A stretch of DNA of 64,000 bases from assembly GCA_008973525.1 (NCBI GenBank), contig WACJ01000405.1:496001-560000 (forward strand), written 5' to 3'. The notes beneath the pieces are model-generated. The model was not told where the DNA came from, made no database searches, and saw nothing but the letters and a program-made list of their open reading frames with translations. Source of the stretch: Stenopsyche tienmushanensis. Its lineage: Eukaryota; Arthropoda; Insecta; Trichoptera; Stenopsychidae. Of the stretch, positions 11,159 to 22,870 are shown piece by piece (within the stretch, counting starts at the first letter, position 1; each line of letters begins with the position of its first letter). Made by a program: the position numbers and the translations under genes.

Positions 11159-11273
11159 GATAGCGAGAGTCACCCGACGTCATCTCGATCGCCACCAGTG
11201 TCCGAATTGCAAAAAAAAATATATTCAGATCCTTGCACACGCCAAGAGGTTTTGCGACAAAAAGAGAGATTGG

Positions 11274-11391
11274 GCCAACGACACGCGGTGTTCCCAAGCG
11301 GTCACCCATCCAAGTACTGACCGCGCCCAAAGTTGCTTAACTTCGGTGATCGGACGAGAACCGGTGCTTTCAACGTAGTATGGTCGTTGGC
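11274..11391 (-). rRNA. 5S rRNA: 5S ribosomal RNA, array 1 copy 29
   Basis: Full length, T61, isolated from the other T61 copies but again with a Q-type 3' flank. Upstream spacer P. Confidence 0.97.
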
Positions 11392-11505
11392 GATAGCGAG
11401 AGTCACCCGACGTCATCTCGATCGCCACCAGTGTCCGACTTGCAAAAAAAATATATTCAGGTCCGTACAAATGCGAAGAGGCTTGGCGGCAAAAAGAGAG
11501 ATTGG

Positions 11506-11623
11506 GCCAACGACACGCGGTGTTCCCAAGCGGTCACCCATCCAAGTACTGACCGCGCCCAATGTTGCTTAACTTCGGTGATCGGACGAGAACCGGTGCT
11601 TTCAACGTAGTATGGTCGTTGGC
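11506..11623 (-). rRNA. 5S rRNA: 5S ribosomal RNA, array 1 copy 30
   Basis: Full length, consensus. Upstream spacer T, as for copy 17. Confidence 0.97.
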
Positions 11624-11738
11624 GATAGCGAGAGTCACCCGACGTCATCTCGATCGCCACTAGTGTTCAATTTGCAAAAAAAAAAATAGGCAGGCCAGTG
11701 AAAATGCGAAGAGGCTTGGCGGCAAAAAGAGAGATTGG

Positions 11739-11856
11739 GCCAACGACACGCGGTGTTCCCAAGCGGTCACCCATCCAAGTACTGACCGCGCCCAATGTTG
11801 CTTAGCTTCGGTGATCGGACGAGAACCGGTGCTTTCAACGTAGTATGGTCGTTGGC
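11739..11856 (-). rRNA. 5S rRNA: 5S ribosomal RNA, array 1 copy 31
   Basis: Full length, C52, matching copy 18 in gene and flank. Upstream spacer P with one private change. Confidence 0.97.
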
Positions 11857-11970
11857 GATAGCGAGAGTCACCCGACGTCATCTCGATCGCCACCAGTGTC
11901 CGACTTGCAAAAAAAATATATTCAGGTCCGTATAAATGCGAAGAGGCTTGGCGGCAAAAAGAGAGATTGG

Positions 11971-12088
11971 GCCAACGACACGCGGTGTTCCCAAGCGGTC
12001 ACCCATCCAAGTACTGACCGCGCCCAATGTTGCTTAGCTTCGGTGATCGGACGAGAACCGGTGCTTTCAACGTAGTATGGTCGTTGGC
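11971..12088 (-). rRNA. 5S rRNA: 5S ribosomal RNA, array 1 copy 32
   Basis: Full length, C52. Upstream spacer R. Confidence 0.97.
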
Positions 12089-12201
12089 GATAGCGAGAGT
12101 CACCCGACGTCATCTCGATCGCCACTAGTGTTCAATTTGCAAAAAAAAATATACAGGCCAGTGCAAATGCGAAGAGGCTTGGCGGCAAAAAGAGAGATTG
12201 G

Positions 12202-12319
12202 GCCAACGACACGCGGTGTTCCCAAGCGGTCACCCATCCAAGTACTGACCGCGCCCAATGTTGCTTAACTTCGGTGATCGGACGAGAACCGGTGCTTTCA
12301 ACGTAGTATGGTCGTTGGC
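12202..12319 (-). rRNA. 5S rRNA: 5S ribosomal RNA, array 1 copy 33
   Basis: Last full copy of the array, consensus. Upstream spacer R leads into the broken copy at the edge. Confidence 0.97.
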
Positions 12320-12431
12320 GATAGCGAGAGTCACCCGACGTCATCTCGATCGCCACTAGTGTTCAATTTGCAAAAAAAAAATATACAGGCCAGTGCAAAT
12401 GCGAAGAGGCTTGGCGGCAAAAAGAGAGATT

Positions 12432-12488
12432 CCCATCCACGTCATCCATCCAAGTACCGACCGCGCCCAATGTTGCTTATCTTCGGTG
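12432..12488 (-). pseudogene. Truncated, rearranged 5S rRNA copy at array 1 edge
   Basis: The 3' terminal segment of the gene (helix I strand and part of helix V) is deleted, the next stretch is scrambled, and only the middle matches (ccaagtac-gaccgcgcccaatgttgc). Similarity ends at cttcggtg, so the 5' half is missing as well. Helix I cannot form and box C is damaged, so this copy is dead. Confidence 0.9.
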
Positions 12489-15400
12489 TATGTATTTGTT
12501 CCCCTTTGTACATTATAGTTGATTATACATATATAGTTGTACATATATAGTTGATTATATTTGGATAGTATTAAGTTGTTCCAATGATTTTACTTCAGTT
12601 TTTTAATTTTATTTATTTATACGTACAAAAGCTAGAATTTTCAATGATTTTTGTTGAATATTAAATAATAAATTTCATTAAATTATCATATCAATGGAAT
12701 ATTAAACTTTCTCTGAAGGTCAATTTTCATTATCAAAGGAGTTATCAAATTGGCTTAAAATAATCGTTCTGAAATACTAGGTCTGTATCAAATTACTCCC
12801 ACAGGAATTTCAATTTCAGAACCAATATTTTTGTAAATAAACTTTCAAAATTGTATATAAATAAATACGCCCTCCGTTGATTTACACGTTATTTTTTTCT
12901 ATGAACACCATGTAAACAAAACCCACATAAAAATATATGGAGCTCGAACAAAGTACATAAACTGAATTTAATAAATCTTATATGCCTACACAAACATTGT
13001 ATATTTAAATATTGTTTTATATATATATATCTTTATCCCATATCGGTTAATAAATCTGGGTTGTCAAATGTATTATCATTGGCAGTTTTGTATCGATTCG
13101 CAATGAATCATTGATTTATGGCGCGATGTTGACCCTCTCCACACGATAGCATCAAATCGAAGAAAGACATAACACCGATAATGAGTTCCTATTTTCCAGA
13201 ATCGGGGGGAAAGCATTATAATTTTGACAGTAATTGGAATTTGGACCGGGGTCCTCCCGCTGTGCAAGGCTTAATACAGTCATCACAGATGTTAGCGTAA
13301 TTGTCAACATCTGCGCTCATTCCGACTGCGGTTTATGGGATTCTTCTTATTCCGACCGAAATTTTAATGTGGAGCTCCCCCGCGCAAATATCCCGCTTTT
13401 TTCATCCCCACAGATCGTGTTATTATTGAAAACAATATCGTGATCTTAAATCACGGAGAGCCTGTAACTGATTATATGCTTTTGGGGACCGCCGATTTGC
13501 CTACAGATACAAAAATAATACCGTTTATTGAATTCTTTGATAGATGGCGATTTGAAAGCGGAATATTTTGGAAGAAATTGAATTTTATTGTGCTCTGGAA
13601 ATATATAAATTTGAGTGTCAAGCTCAGAGGGTGACTTATCGGTCCTTGTAAAAATATGTGGCTGTATTTTTACCCCAAGCAGTCCACCCTCATTCGTTTC
13701 AAAATGTCAATTATGAAACCCTATTTGCGCAAACTTCTTGAATATGATTAGCTTATTGGTACTTGCAAAATATTGCATTGACCCAGATTACCAACACAAA
13801 GTGGGGAGCTCATTATTTGAACTTAAGATGAATATAAAAGCAAATAGTTGAACATCATTAAAAAGTCATAACAAAGCAGAACAACTTGAAACTGATAATT
13901 TGCAATCTTGCTTTTATAACACCTTTGTTTATCTGTGCCCTACTTATATTTTATACTGTATAAACCCTATAAACGACCATGAGGATCACGTCATATTCGT
14001 TATTATCATTCAAAAATAGCTTGTTAAACGTTTTTAGATGCTTGTAATCGATCGATTCCTGAATAATTCCCGATGACAAAACATATGTACAATAGCCTGA
14101 ATAACTGTTAACGGCTTGTACTTTTGCCATTCCAATATATTTATCATGCTTCAGGCAATGATTACTGTCTGATAACATAGACCATGTACTAAAGCTTTCG
14201 CTATTCATAAATGATTTTTAAAATTCTTACAGAAAATGTTCTTAAGCCTTGTGAACTTAATTAATTTTCGTTTAAAATACATAATCAATCTAAATGCTTT
14301 ATTTAATCTTATAATTTCATACTATTTAAAAAAAAGTTTCTTTGAAGATATTTATGAAAATTGTGAGCGAATTATTGAATTTAACTATGTTTAAGAATTT
14401 CAGCATTATCTGTGTAAATTGTAAATTTCTGTAGAAATAAAGAAACATTTAATAAGATTTGAGCATTTGCCATTAGTTCAATCATTTAAGCAAATATTTT
14501 CATATAAAATATTTAGTTCTTAATCCATCAACATTAATGTGACAATAGTTAAAGCTCAAATGTCAAATCAATTCAATAAATCAAAATCAGAATTCAATTG
14601 ACATTAGCTTTATCGTACGTCAAATTTCAAGCTCCAAATCCATATTTTATTCATACTCACACCAAAGCTGAAAATATTATATGGCTATAATGGATTAATG
14701 TCTGCCGAATAAAAATGGCTTAAAAATTACGCCAGATAACGTTTTTAGACTGCTTAAAATGTATCATTTTAGTTCTTCTAGAAATTGAATTTTCCACAGC
14801 TTATAATGTTGAGGGAATCTGCTAAGATATTGTTTGAAATTTGAGTTGGATTGTTCTTAACGCGAGTCAAAATTAAGATAAATCTTCGCAATGGAGGAGA
14901 GTGCATATTGTCGGTGGTGCATCGTGGACCACGACTGTAGGCCCTGACCCGGTCGCAGTAAATCAAGAGGGCGCCCGCGGCTCGGCTGCAACCCGTTATA
15001 CCCTATCCCTAGTGGAAACGATGCAGTCTGCAGTGCTTCTATTTCACTATAAGCATATGCTGGAGTAATGTACTACCCTATGTGAGGGTCGTTTTACAAG
15101 AATATAGAAAACCTACTTAGCCTGATGTTAAAATAAATACGCCAAATAAAGCTTAACGCGTAACTAGTGTACGATAAGAAAGCTCTTTATTTTTGGTTGT
15201 TTGTAGGAATTACCATAGTCGTTTCATAAAATATTTAGCAATAAAATATGCTTTCCGAGGAGGTTATATTAGGAGGTTTTTTTCTCGGAACGTCTTGCGC
15301 AAATGATAGTTTCTATAAAAAAAAATGATAAATTGAATAAATACAAATTCTAAAGATTTGTATTTATCTTAGAAAGAAAGGCTCGAGCTGCGACATCTGG

Positions 15401-16855
15401 GAAGGCCGGCGGGAAGAACAGAACTTTCCGCGGCCAAGACTGTCGGTCGACTCAGTCTTTTCGTTTTTCCTCCGTGGTCATATTCTAACCTCATGCACGC
15501 GCAGAATAACAGGAATAAATTACTATTTACCTGCCTAATTGCTTATATACGGTTTAAAAGCGGGTTTATACAGGGGTGCTATTAACCCCAAGCTACGGTA
15601 GCAAAAAGTTCTCATGATATCAAATATTAAAAAAGTTTATAAATACACGCGCTTTTATATGGAGGGTTTCAACAGAAACCAAATCGACCATATGCTAATA
15701 GACCGTAAATACACAAGTGTTTTTGAAGACATTATAACGACGCAAATCGAGACCACATAGATATTACAATATTTTTATGACTTAAAATTCTATTAATTTA
15801 ATATTGAATATTTTAAATATCAATGCTTCCATGCTATCTTTGATTGCGAATAGAAGATCCGAAGTATACTCAGAATGAATACTCCAATTAAATAGAGTGC
15901 ATCAATAGTCACTTACTATTGCACATTTTTCCTGATTTAAATGCTTTTAAATGAATTTTATCATTGTATATATTATAACAGAGTATTTCCAATATACATA
16001 TCGTTGTTAATTAATATTAAGTTGATTAATAAAATATTCAATCGGGTTTTCATGCATTAATTGCTTATCGGCGGTCGTCGTTTTGCTATTTAGATTTTTA
16101 TTGAAATTCCGATAATTATGCGCTTTGATAAACATTTTTGCGCGACCATAAAAGCTTTCAGCTGAAATTGCATCAAAACATATTTGCCCGTCAAAATTTT
16201 CCCGAAATAATTTCATCGTATTGCCAAAATCGCCCGACAAAATTCGGAGAACTCTTTTCGTATTTAATACCGTGATGGATCGTTGAAAAGAGCATTACGT
16301 CAAAATTATTTCACTGTTTTTTTCTAACCATTTTCCAACTCGCAACATTAATCCATTATGCATTTGAGGATTACCATATTTTTTTTTTATGTAAAATGCG
16401 TCATGTGAAGTATGGCAAGGGAAGCACCCCTTCAACTTTCCATGCACTCCATGCGATGATGTATGGAAAAATTTAACGACCTATGATGCTGATAAATTAC
16501 ATATTAATTTAAAAAATAGTCATCTTGCGCTAAAGTGATGCGTCGCTCTTGAGTACAAACAAAATTTATTGCAGGATCGTTTTTCAAAAATCTAACAAAA
16601 AAAAATTGCACTAAAACTCCCATGCAATCAAAATTTTATCACAATATGGCGATATATGATAAGATTTTCTTTAGGGATCTTGAAAAATCATTCTTGTTCT
16701 TAATGTTCCATATCTATTATCGAACATAAACAATCTCCATAAGAGAATCTTTTAAGGATAAATTTCAAATTTCAATTTGTTTTTTTTTCTTTTCATGGGT
16801 CATACAAAGGCGTTATATTTGGATGATCTTTTATTATCTACTAGTGATTATTCGG
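12489..16855. other. Intergenic sequence, no recognised gene
   Basis: Begins with a short A/T minirepeat (12509-12559, units built on tatatagttg) right at the array edge. Higher-complexity patches lie at about 13075-13430, 14880-15060, 15380-15480 and 16040-16260. Open frames there stay below 90 codons and none resembles a known family. Conserved non-coding DNA is possible but cannot be judged here. Confidence 0.5.
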
Positions 16856-17080
16856 CTATGTTATTTCCGCAAGTGTAAACAATAAATTGACAAAGTTTTA
16901 TCGCAATCGGATGAACGGTATGGCAGCGCATTAAATACGGACATACAAACATTAATTTTAATATATTTGACTATATATATCTATGTTACTCGCGTAATCG
17001 TTAACAATAAGTAGACGAAGTTTTATTGTAATCTGATGAACGGTATGGCAGCGCATTACATACGAACAAACAGATATTAT
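16856..17080. repeat. Diverged two-copy tandem repeat, 125-bp period
   Basis: Two blocks starting at 16856 and 16981 share ctatgtta, an aacaata core, agttttat and the 20-mer gatgaacggtatggcagcgc, and both end in a run of atac/acaaac. They differ by scattered substitutions. The sequence style resembles a dispersed transposon end, but the family was not identified. Confidence 0.75.
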
Positions 17081-17689
17081 TTTTTATATATTAGATTTAC
17101 CATGATTCAATATAAAAAATATCAAAAATAGAATAAAAAACGAATACGCCCAATAATAATATTTCATGATCTAGATATAAGTCGGCAAGATCAAAAACAA
17201 ACCTTGACAAGGAATAATTTTAAAAATATATGAACATCTAAAATACATCGACCAACTGTTATATGAAGAATAACGATCTTAACACTATAATTTTATAGGC
17301 AAAGGACGCATGGAATTTTTAAGAAGATATTTTCACTACATAATATTAAAGTTCGATGAGAGATTACATCAGCTGACGTAAATTCTACCAAAATAAATTT
17401 TGAATTGGAATTAGCTCACAAATTATAACATTTTTCTATAGTAAATGTTGCTTTGATGAAAAGAAGCTTAAAATTCAAAAGGGAATTAGAAAAGTGCTCC
17501 GTAGCTTATCATTAAATATATAAAGATTTATTCGCAATAAATAGACAATTGTATATTACAAAGTCCCTAAATATTAAAGACTCTAGAAATTATGAAAGTC
17601 TTCAAGCTCTTGAATAGGAGTGATTTAAGTGGGATTATAAATAAGCTATGTTTTTAATAAATATTACTTATACATATTTTAATTGTTAT
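17081..17689. other. Intergenic A+T-rich sequence
   Basis: No open frame, repeat or RNA gene recognised. Confidence 0.5.
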
Positions 17690-18230
17690 AGCTTTTTTTA
17701 AAACCGGTTTCCATCGGTTTTTGGTTTTAAGAAATACAAAATGAAAATAACGGACATATTAAAATTATTCGAATTTTATTCAATGTTAAAAGCATTACAT
17801 CTTATTTATTTATAAATGTGAGTACTAAAAAAGAGAGAACAATTATGTTTCAAAATATTTTTATACGCACCGTATGATATTAAAATCTCATAAGTTGTTG
17901 CATTCCTTAGCTTGTTTCCACTGAATGTCGATGAAAAATTGAAGACACATTATTTCACAACATCGAACAAATTTGATATTTGGGAATTCCAGTCAACCCT
18001 TCTATAGCATCGAGACTACGCTATAGAAGCCAAACGCTATAGAAAATTAAACACCCATACAAAACATGTTCTTTTTTAATTTAGTGACAAGTGCAAGTGA
18101 TTAACACGTGCGACCTAATGTATGTATTTTACCTTATTTTAAGTTATTAGATAATGAAAATTTAATTTTTATATTCAAAACCGAATTTTTAGGATAAGAA
18201 AAACCGGTTTTAAAACCCGACAAGCCCTAG
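17690..18230. mobile_element. Candidate hAT-like non-autonomous element
   Basis: The right end (18201-18230), read inward, starts CTAGGGCTTGTCGGGTTTTA and runs into AAACCGGTTT. This is typical of hAT inverted repeats. The left end (17690-17712) has a weaker inverted match, GCTTTTTTTAAAACCGGTTT. At about 541 bp it has no room for a transposase and shows none. A Tigger/pogo-like terminus (cagtcaaccc at 17990) with a 10-bp-arm hairpin (17999-18008 / 18020-18029) sits inside and may be a nested fragment. No clear 8-bp target duplication was found. Confidence 0.4.
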
Positions 18231-21200
18231 TGCTATACAAATGCCAAATATCTATTTACTTGGTTATAAGGCTTTTCATTCTATAATTGGTCTATTATTT
18301 GGTTTACTATAAGGATTATATTTTAGAAGCTTGGAAAATAAATTTGGCTTTTCTAAATTTTCTACCTGAGACTTAAGCTGATTCAGCTTTTTCTTGCGAC
18401 CAATTGATTTAACTATTTCTTCCGATATGTGAGAATATTTTTTAAGATAGACATAATAGTAAAAAGCTCTAAATAAATATATTGATAAGCAACTATTCTC
18501 TAAGTGAGCATAACACTGTTGCGTGGACTAAATATTTCATCTTTTACAATTTGGTCGCTTTTAAGCTGGCTATAAATTTTGTTATTAAGACTCTGTATTG
18601 GCCAGGGAGTCCGCAAAATCCATTAAGAGTACGGTTAGAGTAAAGTTTGAAAATTGTACATACATTGGATCCGCATCTCACGGAGACCATGCATCGAAAG
18701 GTAATATAATGATATACTAAATAATTCAAAATTTTTATCGCCCTCCTTTTCTACATCGTCCCCGAAGAGATAGATAACCGTCGAGGATCAATAAACGGCG
18801 CCCCCTCCTTCAAGGAGATCATCGATTATAATAGTGAGGAGCACTCCGAGTGACCTCTGATTGCGTTCCCTGCGTCTGAACAACGCGACAGTCAGATACT
18901 ATCACAGCGGCGAAACATTACAATGCATTTGACATCACGCTTTGGTTAGCATCGGAAACAAATAAAATATTACAATACCTGATGCAGCTGCGTATTATAA
19001 TGTAACCTAACTCTATGTCGATGTCACCAAATAATTTAAGAAAAATTATATCGTCAAATTTAAACCTGTTAATGGTATATGCTGTTTTTTTTCTAACATC
19101 TTTCATATGGACTGTTTCAATGCATGGATTATTTTTAAAGAAAGTATTTGATAAAAGGTAGTACTTCCACAATTTTTCCAAGAAGAAAAGGACATGCTAG
19201 ATAATTTTGAAACAACAATATAATATTATATATGTAAAAAATGCACGACATACGATTTTCTGTGAATATGATTGATTATTTTATTATTATTTTGTGCATT
19301 ATTTTTTACAAAAAATTGATATTTCATTCTGAGAAATCACCTTTTTTATAGGCGGTCAAATGACCAAATGAAATGCTGGTATGGTTACTGTTAAAGTATA
19401 TGATATTTACTAAGGCTGTTGGCTCAAGCCATCCAATATGGAATAAGACGAAGTGAAGTATTTAGGATATGTGCAGAGTATCGGAATGTGTCCTATAAAC
19501 AAAACAAAATGTGGGTCAAAATTCTTCCAGTAATCCAGCTGTGAAAATCAACCCTGGAAGATTTCTTCCGACTTTTGTTTCCGTTCGACCCACATTCTCA
19601 GAACTAGAATGAAACTTTTTTGGCCTCGGGGACTATGTGTAATTAATACGGCAAGTTGCTCAGTTGTAATAAAAATAAATCCCGTTTTGTAAAAAGGCAG
19701 CCTGGTCTGTTTGCCTTGAAGGCACGATCGTCGCCGAGTTATGTAAAATACGTGACCCTTGAAAACTAAACAAATTACCAAGGGACCGAGCCCTTCTCGG
19801 CTCTTTACGCTTTAAGGCCGATAACAGTCAAGATCAAAGGAGATTTTTCTCTCTAACGCGGGAGGGGCAACTAAATAACATGCAAATTAAGATTCATAAG
19901 ATTTAAATACCGTAAACGTGTATCATAAACTGAGGCACATCAGTATGCACCCCCGGTCCTTCTATTCAATTTACATTCGCAATACGACCGAAAGAGATGC
20001 TTCTTTCAAGAAAATAGTTGAGACGAGCTCAAATCTAAACTGACTTTATGGGGAGTCGGGGGATGCTCCTCAAATTTAATCTAGCATTATTATTTCACGT
20101 GCCGTCGAGTATTTAAATCCGGTGTATATTAAGAGATTTCGTTATCGCCGGGGAGTTTTATTAAAAAATTTCATTGTTTCTTCGCTCCAAATGGGCCACA
20201 TAAATCATGAACGAAGAAATGACAACGGGCCGCATGAATTAAAATCCGTTTTGACGCAGCCTCTTTTCTTGTCCTAAGCCCTCACTGCGAACAACCCTTA
20301 TATGGACCATTAATCACACAGTAAGTGAACGCCCGGAAAAATATCCAAACGTTCCTAATATTACGTATACTGATCCTCGACTATATTCAAGATCATCTAA
20401 ACCAGTGGTTAATAAACTGTAACATATACGACTAATATTTTTTTCAATCAATAATGCGATAACGGACATTGTTAAATTAAAGATAAACATACTTCCTCGT
20501 TGAAAATTCAATCTTAAAAGGTTCTGATATGATTATTATTGCTAAAGGTTAAAAAGCAATTACACTGTCAAAGAGTAAAGTTGAAAGCAATTCTGTTTAT
20601 TCTGAAATCTGTATGCAGATTTGATACGCTGATCTCTTCAAACTGTCAGTCATTTTGCACCAGCTATAACATAATTACATAGTTATGATAATTCGTATAA
20701 AAGAAAATTAGGAAAATCTATTATTGAGTCCTACACCCAAAGTTGAAGATTTTGATCGATATGGTTCGTCATAAAAGTCTCGCAGTTGGTCAAAACGCTT
20801 TTAATTTTTATGAAATGATAGAAGATAAAACTATAAATATTTTTGTTTTGTTTTGATTAATGTCACTCTAGCATCTCTAGATAATTCACTAATCTGCCTA
20901 CTCATGACTTAGAAAATAAAAATAAAAATCACTAGAAAATATATTCAAAGCCATCAATCAGGTCTCAAAATAATTTTTAATTGAGTTTCATTAACAGTAT
21001 TTAAATTTGCAGTCAAGAACAGGTGTATAGATCAAAAATCATATAGTGGCATATTTATCTAGAATAAATTCAAGCAAAATTCATGAAATTCACTTGGAAA
21101 ATAATAGTATAAGAGGCAACGATCGAAATTTTGTACATTATATTCTAACAAGCTTTCAACGTTGCATATATTGCTAAAAGAAATGAAACCTGAATAATTG

Positions 21201-21912
21201 TAAATTCTGGCATTAAATTAAAATCTACAAAGCTCATTTTTTGTCTACAAGAAGTTTACATTGATTATTATTAAATAGAAGTTATTTACTTTTGATTCAA
21301 GGCAGCTAAAGCCAAATAGACGTGGTTAAAGTTGTAGCGCGGGATCTTGATTCAAGTATTGTAACTTTCAAATATTTGCAATATCATGTGCGCAGCTACA
21401 GCACGGTTATAGATATTTATGTACTATTTTTCCGGGTCTCAAAAGTTGTTATAGATGTCAACAATGACATCTATGACAATAAATGACATCAACACGGTAG
21501 ACTACTATAGATGTTTGTTGAAAAACATACTTTAATATAAATCCATTTACTCCTTGTTTAAAATTAATAATGCGATTCAATTACGAACTTTACAAAGTTT
21601 GATGTTTGTTCAAAGAGTTAATAGACTAAATTGCAATATAGACAACTTTTATTTTACACTGACGTACGATGGTTTGATAAGTGGGAAGTTTTGCAGCAAT
21701 TCAAAGATTTGTTACCGGAAATAATAAAATTCTTAGAGGAAACTCATTAAACTTGTTATAAAGAACTAAAATACATTTCCTGGCTTGGATGCTTGGCTTT
21801 CCTTACAATATTTCACAAAGAAACAATAAATTGGCATTTCTAATTATTGATATTGTATGAAGTTATATAAATACTTTTTTTTTAAGTTTGAGATAATATT
21901 TGTTGTTATATA
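18231..21912. other. Intergenic sequence, no recognised gene
   Basis: More complex patches lie at about 18590-18900, 19540-19860 and 20030-20310. A perfect hairpin (10-bp arms, 4-nt loop) is at 21451-21474. No gene is recognised. Confidence 0.5.
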
Positions 21913-21916
21913 TTAA

Positions 21917-22870
21917 CCCTTTGATGAGTTTGCACGCACATGCTGTGTGCGCACTCGAGTAATTCTGAGACAGTAAGTGTACAGCACTCCATAGTGCTTT
22001 ATTTACAATGCTGTGCTTCTATTTCTGATATAATATTATTATTAAATTAAATTATCGCATTATAATTTATCATCTCAAGCAATTCATTTACCATCTGTTT
22101 TATGATTGACCTGTATGGTAGGACGATCGCGTATTTGCGAGTGAATTCCAGTGATTCAGAAAGAGCATTCTTGTACGTTGAGCTCAGAGAGAGACAGAGA
22201 GCTTTCTACGTACATTGCAAGATTGTATAGATCGTTATCCCAAATGCATCGACTAATAATTATATGTAAATTATATAATGAATCTATTTCAAGCATATTT
22301 TTTATGTTTACTTGAAGAAATTACCGAATATTTTTTGTCATCGACAGTGTTTATTTATTTAACTCGTTCGTCGCCGCGTCCACCAGATAAACGTATCTTC
22401 GAAGTCTGAAGTCCGAGTCTCCGTATAGCGAGTCCATTGTCTCATTGTAACGTATTTCTATAACGACTAGCAAATGTTAACTTTACGAACGTCTTTCTAT
22501 AATGTCTTTTAGATGACAATTGTCTAAATATCTTTCGAGATCAACCTCGAAACTTGTTTATCTTCACTTTGTTTTTGTTCATTTGACTAATGACAGATTC
22601 AAGCTTATCGATCTACAATAAAATAACACCTGAGAGAAGATGAGCCACATGGCGTCCGTTTTTATTTCGTGTATTAAAATATCGCATGGTTATTCATTCT
22701 GTTTAAAACAATACCGATTCACATTGGGTGAAGATAGTGTAAAATATAAGCTTCAAACGCACTGCTACGGTTCTGATAGATAAGTGGATTTTTACGGATG
22801 ACAAGTGGCGGACAAGCAAATATAGCATCTAAGACTATGAAGATTTTAAATTAGCTCACTCCTCAAAGGG
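21917..22870. mobile_element. piggyBac-like MITE (954 bp)
   Basis: The left end follows TTAA (21913-21916) and starts CCCTTTGATGAGT. The right end, read inward on the minus strand, starts CCCTTTGAGGAGT and is flanked by TTAT, a one-base change from TTAA. CCCTTTG termini at TTAA are the hallmark of piggyBac-like elements. A subterminal inverted motif (gcacgcacatgctgtgtgcgc) lies near the left end. No DDE transposase frame is present, so the element is non-autonomous. Confidence 0.6.

Larger units (their letters stand above)
4742..12488 (-). repeat. 5S rDNA tandem array 1 (33 full genes)
   Basis: Thirty-three 118-nt 5S genes repeat with a mean period of exactly 232 bp, all transcribed leftward, followed by a broken copy at the right edge. 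Each unit is a gene plus about 114 bp of spacer. Spacer types used in the entries below, read on the plus strand: P has gtgtccgacttgc then ggtccgtacaaatg; Q has gtgtccgaattgc then gatccttgcacacg; R has gtgttcaatttgc then ggccagtgcaaatg; S has gtgcccaccttgc then ggtccgtgcaaatg; T is like R but has aggcaggccagtgaa. Gene variants are T61 (12 copies), C52 (6 copies) and A61/T52 (the rest). Every copy has a T5 run about 10 nt past its 3' end. Copy number in an assembly of such arrays may be collapsed or expanded. Confidence 0.97.

Noticed and set aside
4742..12488. A CRISPR-like array with regular spacing.
   Set aside because: The unit is 232 bp with a 118-bp conserved gene and near-identical spacers, in a eukaryotic context with no cas genes. 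Spacers in CRISPR arrays differ; these do not.
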